DNA of 64,000 nt, taken from Isoetes taiwanensis. Lineage: Eukaryota > Streptophyta > Lycopodiopsida > Isoetales > Isoetaceae. The notes under the pieces are model-generated. The model worked only from the letters and a program-made list of their open reading frames with translations, was not told the DNA's origin and made no database searches. Shown piece after piece: positions 11,341-21,929 of this stretch. The stretch's first letter is position 1, and every line of letters begins with the position of its first letter. The translations under genes were made by a program, and so were the position numbers. Where the stretch lies: positions 9,066,779-9,130,778 of the forward strand of contig JAJEKV010000035.1 in NCBI GenBank assembly GCA_021234155.1, written 5' to 3'.

Positions 11341-14300
11341 TCAAGAAAAGCTGCAATCCACGAATGCATTCAAGTCAATGAGAGAATCCAAATGAATAGT
11401 AAAAAAGTTAGACTTGAAGGATCCCCAATTCAGCCAATCCAAGTCAAACTTTTCTAATTTTAGAGCCTTATGAGCCATGGCACATCTGATAAGTTCAAAT
11501 TGAAAATTAAGCTTCATCCAGTTAAGGTCACATTTCCTGTTTGCCAGAGCCACATTATTTCTATGTTTCCAAATTATCCACAAGGCTAATTGTAAAATTG
11601 TGCAGTTGACATTGGAATTCTGGAGCTGGAAGAATTGGGAAATACTTGAAACAGAATCAAGGTCAGGGATTTTTAAACCAGACCGAGTCAACCATCTCCA
11701 AAAGTCCTGAATCCTTTGGCAAGTGAAAATGTGTAGCACTGACTCGTCATGAGTATTACAGAGCTGGCAGAAAGCACTATGAACAGACTTAAACTTTCTC
11801 TTGATCATGTTAGTATTGCTCAAAATAGCATTATGGAGAACGAGCCAAGAGAAAACTTTAATCTTAGGGCAGGCATAGGATTTCCAACTGGATTGAAGAA
11901 TTTTCTTAAAGTTCTTGGGAGAAAGGCCTTGGAGAGAGGCATGTTTTTTGCTTTTATGAGGAAGACATGCATGATAAATCTTAGAAACTTTATAGCTCCT
12001 CTTGATTTTGAAGAACCAGTTCAAAGATGAATGACTTTCCCCTTTACCATCATTGCCTAAGAAGGGGGAGTAAATCTGGACAACTTTCTTATAAATAGAT
12101 CTATGGGTAGCACTCCCTCCCACTTTCTTTTTAATCACTTCCCAAGGAATCCAGTTTTCCTCATCATCAATAAGATCTCTGACATAAAGAATATTAGCAG
12201 AATGCCATTTTTTGTAGCAGGTCGGATGGCTTATAGCCATGGCTAGGGAGGAGGAAGGGGCCAACACAGGTGACCAGAAAATGGAAGTATCCCTCACAGA
12301 ATTTGAGAGTTTGTCATGAGTAAAGATTGCAGCTACCTTTTCCCAGGCTTTAAAGATACTCCTGAGAAGAGGGGAAGTATTGGCTGCACATTGAAAATTA
12401 TAAAAGGCCGAGTCTGGGAGCTGATGTTTAATAGAGGGGCTTCCTAAGGGTTTGCTCTTATTAAGCCAGAATCTGATAAAGTCCATAGTAGGAGATTGGA
12501 AACCTGAGATGGCTTTCCAAACATTTTTAGCCCCAAGAACTTGGGCCTGAAGAAACAGGGACTTACATCCCAATCCTCCTGCTTTTTTACTATGTGTCAG
12601 CTGGTCCCAGGCAGATAGATGAGTACCTTGCCAAATGTATTCTTTAATACACTGCTCAATCTTACTATAAGAGGCTTTGTCAGCAATCAAAGCAGAAGAA
12701 AAGTAAACATGACTGCTAGCAAGGACAGAATTGGCTATCAAGATTCTCCCAGCCAGAGACAAGGAACCTTTAAGGAGGAGAAGCTTTTTCCTGATCCTGT
12801 TAATGAGAGGCTGCCATGCAATCTTGTGAGACATATGCACTACAAGGGGGAGCCCTAGGAGGGTCAAATATTGCCCATTGGGGACAAACTTGATACCATG
12901 AGTGTTGAGATCAGGATAAGAGCCATCAGCTAGAATAGAATACTTGGTATAATTCAGGTGAATTCCAGAAGCAGCACTAAATTTGGAGATACAGTCCATA
13001 AAATTGCTCATATTATTATTATCAGCTCTGAGCATAGTGAAGGTATCATCAGCATATTGGAGGATCGAGAGCTGTTTATTAGAATCAGGCATTTGAAGCC
13101 CTTGGAGCAGACCCTTATCTTGATAAGAGAGGACCATCTTGGTAAGAATTTCAGCTGCAATTATGAAGAGGTAGGGTGCTAGGGGGCATCCTTGCCTCAC
13201 CCCTCTTTGAATGGGGAAAAAACCAGTGGGAGTGCCATTGACAATAACACAGGATGAGGCTTTTTGGTTTAACCCCATTATTAGTTCAATTAGGGCAAGA
13301 TGAATGCCTATGTGGACAAGAGCCTTCTCAAGGAATTTCCATGAAATGCAGTCATAGGCTCTTTTAAAGTCCAACTTGAGGAGGATACAGTTTTGCTTGC
13401 TTAATCTGTTCCAATGCAAAGCCTCATTTGCAGCTATGTAGTTGTCTAGAATGGATCTGCTAGGAAGAAAAGCAGATTGACAAGCATTCACCTTGCTATG
13501 GAGATGGACCACAATTCTACCAGCAATTATTTTAGCCACCAGCTTGTATAAGGTGGTGGTCAAAGAGATAGGGTGCCATTCATTAGTTTTGGAAGGAGCT
13601 TCAGTCTTAGGGATAAGTGAAATGACTCCAACATTGAATGTGGGATAAATAGACCTAGCTCTCCAGACACCTTGAACAAATTGAATAATGTCTTCCTTCA
13701 TTATAGGCCAGAATTCCACAAAGAATTCAGGCTGAAAGCCATCAATACCAGGACTTTTCCCATGCTTCATCCTTTTGAGAGTTTCAAAGATCTCAGGGAG
13801 TTCAGGGACATCTGTCCAATCATCATCCATCACTTCATTGGAGGGGCCAATAATATCAAAGACATCCTGAATTTTATTGTTCTCTATTTCCTCCTCCTTA
13901 AAAAGATTAATGTAGAAATTGAGAAAAGCTGAGGAAATTTCCTTCTCTTCTGTAAGAGTGGAACCTTGATCAGATTCTAACTGAGTGATTGAATTGTTAA
14001 CCAGCCTGTTTCTAGCAATTCTGAAGAACATTTTAGAACTCTCTTGGTCCAACTGATTATACATTTTAACTTTGCTTCTAAGAGCCATCCCCTTAACCTG
14101 GTGTTCTTCAAGGGTCTTGATCTGTATTTCCAATTGTTCCTCTCTCATATGAAGAGAGTCATCCTTAGGGTTATTCTCAAGATCAGATCTGATATTCTTG
14201 ATCTGCTCCAACAAGCTGGACATAATAGCTCTCCTTTTTTGGGCAAGATCTTTACCCCATTGCTTAACCCAGATTTTGACTTTCTTCATTTTGTCATTTA

Positions 14301-14556
14301 AACATTTCATTGATTGATGTTGGCCAATTTTGGGCAGTGACAGATAAAAGGCTGTGAAATCTTGGCAGAAGGATTTCATTTGAAGCAAAGAAGTATTAAA
14401 CTTAAAGGGAGTGTTTTTGCTTCTCGGGCCAACAATCAAATCCTTGGTGTCAAGGAAATGAGGCTGGTGATCAGAAATAGTGCTAGCAATATCTCCAGTA
14501 ACAATGCAGTTGTCTAGCCAACTAGCAGAATTATGGATATAAAACCTGTCCAACAT
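11341..14556 (-). CDS. LINE ORF2, reverse transcriptase part, intact RT domain
   Basis: An open frame of 1071 codons encodes the linker, RT and C-terminal regions of an L1-clade ORF2. Recognisable blocks include GKSPGIDGFQPEFFVEFW, VGVISLIPKTEAPSKTNEWH, LLKLDFKRAYDCISWKFLEK, GVRQGCPLAPYLF and the catalytic LQYADDTFTML. They are followed by the thumb (LLLLKGSLSLAGRILIANSV), the GGLGCKSL motif and a zf-RVT finger (AFCQLCNTHDESVLHIFTCQ). The Met at 14556 is internal; the original ORF2 began with the endonuclease upstream, which is broken. The absence of stops in 1071 codons suggests recent activity, though the EN damage should prevent autonomous movement. Confidence 0.93.
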   Translation of the reverse strand: MLDRFYIHNSASWLDNCIVTGDIASTISDHQPHFLDTKDLIVGPRSKNTPFKFNTSLLQMKSFCQDFTAFYLSLPKIGQHQSMKCLNDKMKKVKIWVKQWGKDLAQKRRAIMSSLLEQIKNIRSDLENNPKDDSLHMREEQLEIQIKTLEEHQVKGMALRSKVKMYNQLDQESSKMFFRIARNRLVNNSITQLESDQGSTLTEEKEISSAFLNFYINLFKEEEIENNKIQDVFDIIGPSNEVMDDDWTDVPELPEIFETLKRMKHGKSPGIDGFQPEFFVEFWPIMKEDIIQFVQGVWRARSIYPTFNVGVISLIPKTEAPSKTNEWHPISLTTTLYKLVAKIIAGRIVVHLHSKVNACQSAFLPSRSILDNYIAANEALHWNRLSKQNCILLKLDFKRAYDCISWKFLEKALVHIGIHLALIELIMGLNQKASSCVIVNGTPTGFFPIQRGVRQGCPLAPYLFIIAAEILTKMVLSYQDKGLLQGLQMPDSNKQLSILQYADDTFTMLRADNNNMSNFMDCISKFSAASGIHLNYTKYSILADGSYPDLNTHGIKFVPNGQYLTLLGLPLVVHMSHKIAWQPLINRIRKKLLLLKGSLSLAGRILIANSVLASSHVYFSSALIADKASYSKIEQCIKEYIWQGTHLSAWDQLTHSKKAGGLGCKSLFLQAQVLGAKNVWKAISGFQSPTMDFIRFWLNKSKPLGSPSIKHQLPDSAFYNFQCAANTSPLLRSIFKAWEKVAAIFTHDKLSNSVRDTSIFWSPVLAPSSSLAMAISHPTCYKKWHSANILYVRDLIDDEENWIPWEVIKKKVGGSATHRSIYKKVVQIYSPFLGNDGKGESHSSLNWFFKIKRSYKVSKIYHACLPHKSKKHASLQGLSPKNFKKILQSSWKSYACPKIKVFSWLVLHNAILSNTNMIKRKFKSVHSAFCQLCNTHDESVLHIFTCQRIQDFWRWLTRSGLKIPDLDSVSSISQFFQLQNSNVNCTILQLALWIIWKHRNNVALANRKCDLNWMKLNFQFELIRCAMAHKALKLEKFDLDWLNWGSFKSNFFTIHLDSLIDLNAFVDCSFS

Positions 14557-14589
14557 ACAAAAAGTCCTTTGGTCTCCCTTTCTCTTATT

Positions 14590-15115
14590 GCTCCAAGAAA
14601 ATTTGGTATTTGAAGATGGGACATAGATTAGATCTTATTTGGTCATCCATTTGTCCGGGAATATCTCTCATTTTTGGACATGTTAATTTTGTTGCCAAGT
14701 TTCATATCTTTGTGAGGGGTATTGTTGAAGTCTCCGGTCACCACCCAATTTTCTACTGTTGGTGTTGGCTCATCCAATTGTTGATTTCATGCCACATAGG
14801 CTCTCTTTCATAGGGATCGGTTGAAGCATAGATGTTTATGAAGGCAACTTGGCAGTCCTTAATTTGAAGAGTCACACAAAGCCATCGTTAGAGGGGTGAT
14901 ATAAGTGCTTATTAGTTTTTGATTGTACCAAAAGGTAGCAATCCCCCCTTTAGTGCCATCAGCTGGGATATAGCAGGAGGCCATCCCAGGACGGATCCAT
15001 TCACCTAAATTTGCAGAGTCAAATTTGGGGAGCCTATGCTCTTGTATCATGATAATATCTGCCCTAAAGTCCCTCACAGTAGCAATAAAACGTCTTCTTT
15101 TGGTGGGGCCCTTGA
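14590..15115 (-). pseudogene. LINE ORF2 endonuclease domain, frameshifted
   Basis: The APE-type endonuclease is readable in pieces: NLRGIKGPTKRRR, then RADIIMIQEHRLPKFDS (QEH in place of the usual QET), WYNQKLI, INIYASTDPYERE and VTGDFNNTPHKDM near 14745. At least one frameshift and several in-frame stops separate these blocks and disconnect them from the downstream RT frame. Confidence 0.8.
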
Positions 15116-15733
15116 TGCCCCTCAGATTCTAGGTTAAGATCCTCATGAGATCAAATGAGGGGGAGGCTCAGGGAGGAACTTAATAGTTAAGTTTCTTAAG
15201 GCCATGAGGTGAAGCCTTACTTCGAGTATTGTATATGTGAGAGTTTTCACTGCCCCCAGGGGACTTGGTTAAGGCCCTACCTTTCATTTTCCTTTTTAAG
15301 GATCTCAGGGATGTGTTGGAGATATCATGCAGAGGGCTTTACTACTTTAAGGACTAAGTTAATGACAACTTTTTTATTTGAAGTTGTATGATGTCTCTAA
15401 GATGCTTGGCGTGAGAAAGAGAAGGTTTGGTGATATTTATTCACTAATAGTCCAAAAGTTAATTTAAAATTAACCCTGGACACAAGATTGGCCATACGAA
15501 ATTTAAAGAAAACAAATAAAGTTCTAGGATTCAAGACAACCCCTCAGACGATGAAGGAGTTGGAAGAATTAATCCTGTTGAAGACCCTATACGGGAATAA
15601 AGACTTTTCTCTAAGCACATGCTATACGAGGAAGATGCTTATCCTGAGATTCTAGACGAACTCTTGGGAACTCTTCAGACTTGAAGACATGGACTTGAAG
15701 ACATGGACATTGTCTTTTTTAAGTCGGAGAGAA

Positions 15734-15917
15734 TGTAAGGAACCTTAGGACAAAAAGATACATACGTTTATACATGTATTTGTACAGTACTTTTGTACGT
15801 GTCTTTTGGTTCATGTCTTTTCATATGGAGAAAAGACCACAATTTTGTACATTTTTGTTAACTTGGAATAAGAGATGGTCTATTCATGGATGCATCTTTT
15901 GTTCCTTGTTCCTTACA
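15734..15917 (+). repeat. Right LTR, 184 bp
   Basis: Near-identical to the left LTR except for the 17-bp length difference. It is preceded by the purine-rich AAGTCGGAGAGAA (15721-15733), a plausible polypurine tract, and followed by the target duplication TTTTC. Confidence 0.88.
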
Positions 15918-15951
15918 TTTTCCATCTCTGCCTTTTTTATCCTAAGCTTCT

Positions 15952-16458
15952 TTAAGTTTTCTTCACTAAATGCAGGTTATGCTTCAAATTGGTCTGATCT
16001 AGAATAGACTTAGGAATTTCTTTTGCAGAAATATCAAGTTTGGTATCAATTTCAGCTTTTGCTTTTTGTTCCTTTTTTCTTGGCCTGCATCTCTTGTACA
16101 TCATAACCTGTGCGCCAAATGAAGCCCAATTTATCTTATGACCTTCGGGATCAAGCAATCCGTCAGGGCAGTTTTCCCAAACAAAGGCATAAGCAACCTG
16201 TTTTCTTACTTCATTGTTACAAATGCCATTTGGGTAAAATACTCTCAATAAGCTTTCCAAATTTTCCCTCAAATGTGGCTGAACAAAATGAACCTTGATT
16301 GCAGACTTTGAATTGAAAGGTTCCTGCCAAATGGAGTCCCATTGTTCCTTTGTAACTTTACTTGATAGCCAATTGTACTTCAAATGGGGCTGCAGACCAT
16401 CATTTGACAAACCATGCATCTCAACAAAATCATCCACTGTTACTGCCTCTTCTACCAT
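15952..16458 (-). CDS. N-terminal block of the split gene (hypothetical protein)
   Basis: A frame of 168 codons starts at the Met at 16458 (MVEEAVTVDDFVEMHGLSND). It contains a compact Trp-rich segment (EQWDSIWQEPFNSKSAIKVH; AYAFVWENCPDGLLD; INWASFGAQVMMYKRCRPRK) and then a basic, Lys/Glu-rich stretch heading into a coiled coil. The frame stops at 15952 just before the LTR insertion site. An alternative frame remains open from there through the insertion junction (KKLRIKKAEMEKEMQDIVVS), which suggests a frameshift or an unrecognised splice. Composition and regular codon use suggest a real former exon. The domain is not one I can name. Confidence 0.6.
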   Translation of the reverse strand: MVEEAVTVDDFVEMHGLSNDGLQPHLKYNWLSSKVTKEQWDSIWQEPFNSKSAIKVHFVQPHLRENLESLLRVFYPNGICNNEVRKQVAYAFVWENCPDGLLDPEGHKINWASFGAQVMMYKRCRPRKKEQKAKAEIDTKLDISAKEIPKSILDQTNLKHNLHLVKKT

Positions 16459-16479
16459 TTTGCTTGATTGAAGAATATC

Positions 16480-18885
16480 TGTTCCGGATAAACGATCTAT
16501 ATTGTGGATTTAGGAATTGGGATACTCTGCTATAGAGAAGAAGAAAATTTGGGATGTCGAATGATTGAGAAGAAGCTTTACGTGCGGGAACCGAGGTCTA
16601 GATAGTACGATGTATTAATTACGGGCGGTCATATTTTTGCTCGACCACAAGTGCTTTAGGTGCTGAGCGCTTTCGCATTTTTTTGGGTAGCATTACCATG
16701 GTGTCAAAACCCACAGATGCAATGTAAAGTGGTTGGGGGCAGGGCCCAACAAAGCAATGTAGTGTGGTGTGTGGTCACATGTCCAGTTGGATGCTTCCTA
16801 GTGGCGTGACGTTAAAATACTATCTATCTATCTATCTATCATATTTACACCGATGCAATGTCCTTTAGTTTTTTTTTAACTAGTTTAGATTGTTTGCTTC
16901 CACTCTTGAGGAGACGTCAACAATAAATTGTTGTCTTAGCTTGCCTGCACAAAGCAAGAGGTTGCAAGATAGGCTTTTTATTGTCAGTCAGTAATTTTAG
17001 AATTGAAACGTAGTTACCTTCTCTTGTTTCTTGGAAGATGTTGATGTGGAAGATGTTTCTGCTTTCTTGATTCCTATCCTCCAACCTTGGTCACCAAATG
17101 GAAAGAGGATGAGATAAACCAAAAGATCAAGATTGGATCTATAATTGGGATCTTTTTGAAGTCGACACCCTCTTGATATATACAAATCTATCTATCAAAT
17201 GGTGACTCTCCAACTGCATTGATAAATATAACTGCAACATCATTTGAGCATGTTGTGTTGTATATGTTAAGGTCTAGGTTTTGAGATGTTCTTCACAGCT
17301 TTGCCGGATTGTTGTGCTTGCTCCTCTACCTCGTGCATCATCATTAGGGCTGCTGCTGCATAGGGGTTTAATGTTGCATAGCTCTATATCCAATGATTTC
17401 AGCAGTTAGTTGTCGCAACTTTCATTTTGGGAGTTTTTAGCTCACATTTCATGTGTGAAGTCAGCATCTAGATTGTATAGTTGGGAATATGTTGCTGATT
17501 CCAAATCATTGACATGAGCTGGACCTATTCTATGGTAGGTTTGTCCTTGGATCTTGAAACAGTATGGTTCGAGGCTTTCGAATTACTCGATGTTGGCGCC
17601 AAAGGAAGCAACGGCAAGAGCACTATTGTAGGCCCTGATGTGATGGTGGAAGTTGTTGTTTTGTGGGTGTTGACAACTCAATATACTTTGAATCAGATGT
17701 GGCATTGTTTGTAGAGCTCTAATTTGATTTGGCCATCATGGCAACTCTTTATACCATCATCTTTGAATGCAAAAGCCTCACAATGTATGCATTGATTGTT
17801 AAATGTGGTGTCGCTCTACTTGGGGGATTTGAAGCATCCTTGTTATTCTGTATGTAGATGGCCGAGCTCTCCTTTCACATTGATATTGTGCGAGTTCATG
17901 CAACCTTTCTTGAATGTTCTTCCTCGGTTTCTATGGCGGCATGTTTGACTCTTTTTTGGCATAAATTTAGAGCGAGTTCAGCCAATTTCCGTTGATGATC
18001 CTTTTTTCTTTTTTCTTTTTAGCACGCCAGCCTAACCAAGCCTACAGCCTTCCTTGCAATTCTAAGCTATCCAACGTAGCACTTCCACCTAAGCAAAATA
18101 TGATATGGCAATATTTTAGCCATTAGATTTTAGATTTCCACATCCTACGGTTATGAAAATTAGAAACTCATCAAAATTTTGACACGGAGATGCCGAAGGA
18201 CGTAGGATTGTTGTGCTTGGCTTCCTTCATTTCCTGCCCTTCATGATTTCTTCCACAAACAATAATCCCCTCCTATTCCCTCTGGCTTGTTTCAACCTTT
18301 TTCGGCTTCTCCCGACCTCTTCCCGACCTCTTCTTCTCCGGCAATCACTCTGTAGTTTATATTTATAGGTAATGTAGCTTCCATGCTATGTATATGCTTC
18401 TTCAGTTCAGGATAACCCAGTTTGCAGGATGTTTCCTTGAAGGTAAGGATTTTGGATAAACCTCATCTCATCCAAGAGTTCGGTCGGTTTAAGATTATTT
18501 TACTGTTTTAAGGTCAGGCAGATCTCTGAAAACACCGGGCTTTCTTCTCTAACACCGGGATTTCTTCTCCAGCACCGGAATAAACCGGTTTATTCATGGA
18601 GGAGCAAATCGGTCCCTTTGGAGGTTTTTAGAGGTTTTATAATCTTTGCTTCGATTTTCAATTTCGTATTTGTTTTACTCACAGAAGTTGACTTGGGTGT
18701 TATTTGATGCTGGTTATATTGTCCATGGCAACGTTTAGGGCTTTGCTCTGTCTATAAGTTAAACAAAAAATATGTTGTTTGAAGGAAAAGATCCATAGCC
18801 CTCTTTCTGCTTGCGAAAATAGAAGAGCATTTAAGAAGCTTGCGGCCTGCTTATATATTGGAATGGTTTGGTCATAAATACATTG
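16480..18885. other. Intergenic: simple repeat and LINE-tail remnant
   Basis: A (CTAT)n run lies at 16821-16840, next to a segment of unknown repeat. The region 17750-17960 resembles the minus-strand LINE remnant near 24.9 kb (shared CTCTCCTTT-ACATTGATATTG and TGGCRRCWTG-like words), so it is probably an old LINE fragment. T-rich runs occur at 18000-18020. No host gene is recognised. Confidence 0.45.
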
Positions 18886-19860
18886 TTTGCTAGATAGATC
18901 ATGTGCCAAGCAAGGGCTATATGAAAAAACAGTATGTGGAATTGATGTTTAGCCTTTACACTTAGCATGCCCAGTCTGTGATTCTAAGCTACAGGTTTCA
19001 CATTTTAGAAGTGAGAAGACTTAGCAAAGCTATAATAGCACAGATGGCCTGGCAGTAATTCATAAAATGTTACTTTTTGCTAGCCTGTTCGGTCCAGGCC
19101 ACCACATACAGAAACTAGATCTTTATTACAAGATTTTACTTCATGGTCATGGAATAATTAGCTATACCAGACAACACCGTTGTCATGCAAGCTATGCCCT
19201 GCAATTATAATCATAGCATGATAATTCCGATTTGAGCATTTCCTGAAGAGGCTTGGAAGTGTTATTTTTTGTTAATTTGCTTGGTAAGCATTTTTTGTTT
19301 TAGCATCCCCATGGTATCCAATCTAAAGTAAATAACTGCCTGAAGATACACCCCAAGGCATGGAAGAGTATAATTATGCTACCCTCTATCTATTTGATTT
19401 CTTCTGTAAGTGTTTTAAAGTACAGTTTAGCTGACAATTCCTTCTTTTGCATTTGCAGTATTTCTTTTACAAGGTACTTTATTCCTTTTGAGCTTATTTT
19501 CATGACGTCCACTATCATGTTGGTAAGAATTTCACTCTTTCTCTGTGTTTATAGTCAGTTTAAGCATTTATATATTCAAATTTTAGTGAGCTTAGGCTTT
19601 GACTATAACAGTTCCATCCACTGAATCTTATAAGAATGGCTAGAGCTGGAATATCATATCTGGCTATAGCTGGAATAGTATATCTCTACGTACACAATTG
19701 ATAGCTGCTATGTGATTTCAACAATTAGATAGCAACCGATTCTGATGATGAAAATGTAGGTCCTTTCTCTTTCCACTCATGTTTAAATGAAAACTATTGC
19801 ATGGTTCCTATCTCATTTTCTGGTTGTATATCACCAGATAAAAAGCTGCAGATCCCATAC

Positions 19861-19965
19861 CGTAGAAACAGTAATATGATGTGGCGATAGGCCAAAGCAA
19901 CGCCCGGTAATTGTTTGACAAGCTTGCACAATAGCAGCATAATTATTAAGAGGTTCACCCATCCC
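19861..19965 (-). pseudogene. RlmN-like GMGEPLNNY exon, copy 1
   Basis: The exon begins GGGATGGGTGAACC after a TGCAG acceptor. It encodes GMGEPLNNYAAIVQACQTIT and ends HHITVSTV before GTATGG. GEPLxN is the SAM-binding signature of the family. Confidence 0.8.
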
Positions 19966-20289
19966 CTGCAATAGGAATACAGATTCATTATAGATTGTAT
20001 TTCCAAGATGAGAGGCACTAATACGCATGAAGACAATAAATCTGCCAACAGCTGCAAGCCAGTGCAGAAGCTTGCTAGCTCATTAACAAAACTGATCGCT
20101 AATTTCTATTGCTGTTATAGCAGGGAAATGTGAAAGGTGTATATTTCAACATAGCAACAATTATCCTATAGCACTTGAAGATATCTCGCTTATGTGTAGA
20201 AAATTGCGAGTTAAATATTCTTTTCTGTCAGGATTTCCAGTTCTCATGTCTGACATTATGGCTCTCGACACTGAAAGAACTTTACTTAC

Positions 20290-20424
20290 CATGAAAACAA
20301 CATTTCTTATAGGTTCGATTTTCAATGCATGAACCAATTGCTCAACAATTTCTCCAGCTGAAAGATTACCAACTAATCCCATTGTATCTGTTGCACAAAA
20401 ATTGCAACCCATTTTGCAGCCTAT
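20290..20424 (-). pseudogene. RlmN-like Fe-S motif exon, copy 1
   Basis: Acceptor TTTCAG and donor GTAAGT are intact. The exon encodes IGCKMGCNFCATDTMGLVGN and continues to RNVVFM. All three cluster cysteines are present; the usual ATGTMG is ATDTMG. Confidence 0.8.
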
Positions 20425-21379
20425 CTGAAATTTGTATGCCATTAGTTGTTTGCTAGATAGATCATGTGCCAAGCAAGGGCTATATGCAAAAACAGTATGT
20501 GGAATATGATGTTTTGCCTTTGCACTTAGCATGCCCAGTATGTGATTCTAGTGAGAACACTTCGCAAATCTATAATAGCACAGATGGCCTGGCTCAGGCC
20601 ACCACATACAGAAACTAGATCTTTATTACAAGATTTTACTTCATGGTCATGGAATAATTAGCTATACCAGAAAACACCGTTGTCATGCAAGGTATGCCCT
20701 GCAATTATAAGCATAGCATGATAATTCCAATTTGAGCATTTGCTGAAGAGGCTTGGAAGTGTTATTTTTTGTTAATTTGCTTGGTAAGTATTTTTTGTTT
20801 TAGCATCCCCATGGTATCCAATCTAAGGTAAATAACTGCCTGAAGATACACCTCAAGGCATGGAAGAGTATAATTGTGCTACCCTCTGTCTATTTGATTT
20901 CTTCTGTAAGTGTTTTAAAGTACAGTTTAGCTGACAATTCCTTCTTTTGCATTTCACTATTTTCTTTTGCAAGATAGTTTGATCCCTTTTGAGCTTATTT
21001 TCACGACGTCCACCATCATGTTGGTAAGAATTTCACTCTTTCTCTGTGTTTATAGTCAGTTTAAGCATTTAGACATTCAAATTTTAGCGAGCGTAGGCTT
21101 TGACTATAACAGTTCCATTCAGGCTTTGACTATAACAGTTCCATTCACTGGATCTTATGGCTAGAGCTGGACTTCATATCTCTGGCTATAGCTGGAATAT
21201 ATCTCTATGTACACAATTGATAGTTGCTATGTGATTTCGGCAATTAGATAGCAATCGATTCTGATGATGAAAATGTAGGTCCTTTCTCTTTGCACTCATG
21301 TTTAAACGAAAACTATTGCATGGTTCCTATCTCATTTTCTAGCTGTATATCACCAGATAAAAAGCTGCAGATCCCATAC

Positions 21380-21484
21380 CATAGAAACAGTAATATGATG
21401 TGGTGATAGGCCAAAGCAATGCCCGGTAATTGTTTGACAAGCTTGCACATTAGCAGCATAATTATTAAGAGGTTCACCCATCCC
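21380..21484 (-). pseudogene. RlmN-like GMGEPLNNY exon, copy 2
   Basis: Counterpart of 19861-19965 with GMGEPLNNYAANVQACQTIT and HHITVSMV before GTATGG. It is near-identical at the protein level. Confidence 0.8.
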
Positions 21485-21794
21485 CTGCAATAGGAACACA
21501 GATTCATTATAGATTGTATTTCCAAGATGAGAGGCGCTAATACGCATGAAGACAAAAAATCTGCCAATAGATGCAAGCCAGTGCAGAAGCTTGCTAGCTC
21601 ATTAACAAAACTGATTGTTAATTTCCAATGCTATTATAGCAGGGAAATGTGAAAGGTATTTCTTACTATAAGTGGTAACACTGCTGTATATTTTAACTTA
21701 GCAAGACAAATCTATCATATAGCACTTGAAGATATCTCGCTTATGTGTAGAAATCTGACATTATGGCTCTCCACACTGAAAGAACTTTGCGTAC

Positions 21795-21929
21795 CATCAA
21801 AACAACATTTCTTATAGGTTCGATTTTCAATGCATGAACCAATTGCTCAACAATTTCTCCAGCTGAAAGATTACCAACTAATCCAACTGTACCTATTGCA
21901 CAAAAATTGCAATCCATTTTGCAGCCTAT
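21795..21929 (-). pseudogene. RlmN-like Fe-S motif exon, copy 2
   Basis: Same exon as 20290-20424. It retains the three cysteines (GCKMDCNFCAIGT), but the acceptor is TTTCAT in place of TTTCAG, so it should not splice normally. More residues deviate from the family than in copy 1. Confidence 0.8.

Larger units (their letters stand above)
10673..15120 (-). mobile_element. Nearly full-length L1-like LINE nested in the LTR element
   Basis: The poly-A tail appears as a poly-T run at about 10675-10701. Reading leftward on the minus strand from about 15120 there is a decayed endonuclease, then an uninterrupted RT ORF, then a 3' UTR of about 600 bp. The endonuclease begins NLRGIKGPTKRRR near 15115, and no ORF1 is visible, so the copy is 5'-truncated. 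I could not find a convincing target duplication, and the 5' boundary could lie anywhere between about 15120 and 15430. Confidence 0.85.
9920..15917 (-). mobile_element. Copia-like short-LTR retroelement (likely non-autonomous) carrying a nested LINE
   Basis: Two near-identical direct repeats begin TGTAAGGAACCTTAGG and end TTGTTCCTTACA, with canonical TG...CA ends. They bound the element and are flanked by the 5-bp duplication TTTTC (9915-9919 and 15918-15922). Just before the right LTR is the purine tract AAGTCGGAGAGAA, similar to copia polypurine tracts, which puts the element's own sense on the plus strand. Strand '-' is given here only because the nested LINE reads that way. Outside the LINE, the internal sequence (about 10121-10672 and 15430-15733) shows no gag or pol, so the LTR element is probably a small non-autonomous (TRIM/LARD-type) copy. 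Confidence 0.88.
8277..16458 (-). pseudogene. Decayed coiled-coil / zinc-finger-like / Lys-rich nuclear protein gene, split by transposons
   Basis: Four minus-strand coding blocks in consistent order (16458-15952, 9914-9701, 9433-9005, 8990-8277) appear to derive from one gene of unknown function. If the LTR element (9920-15917) and MITE (9454-9692) are removed with one TSD copy each, blocks 1 to 3 become contiguous. The frame still shifts near 15960, 9855, 9440 and 8990, so the gene is probably dead, although unrecognised introns could explain some breaks. The encoded order is: a globular N-terminal region, a Lys/Glu-rich coiled coil, a Cys/His cluster resembling a truncated RING/PHD, and a highly basic tail with NLS-like runs. 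I do not recognise the family. Confidence 0.6.
18886..20447. repeat. Tandem duplication unit 1 (about 1.56 kb)
   Basis: This unit is repeated directly at 20448-21955. Shared landmarks in order are GATCATGTGCCAAGCAAGGG, GGTATCCAATCTAA, TGACAATTCCTTCTTTTGCA, TGTTGGTAAGAATTTCACTC, and two exons of an RlmN-like gene on the minus strand. Scattered substitutions and indels separate the copies, so the duplication is not brand new. Confidence 0.85.
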
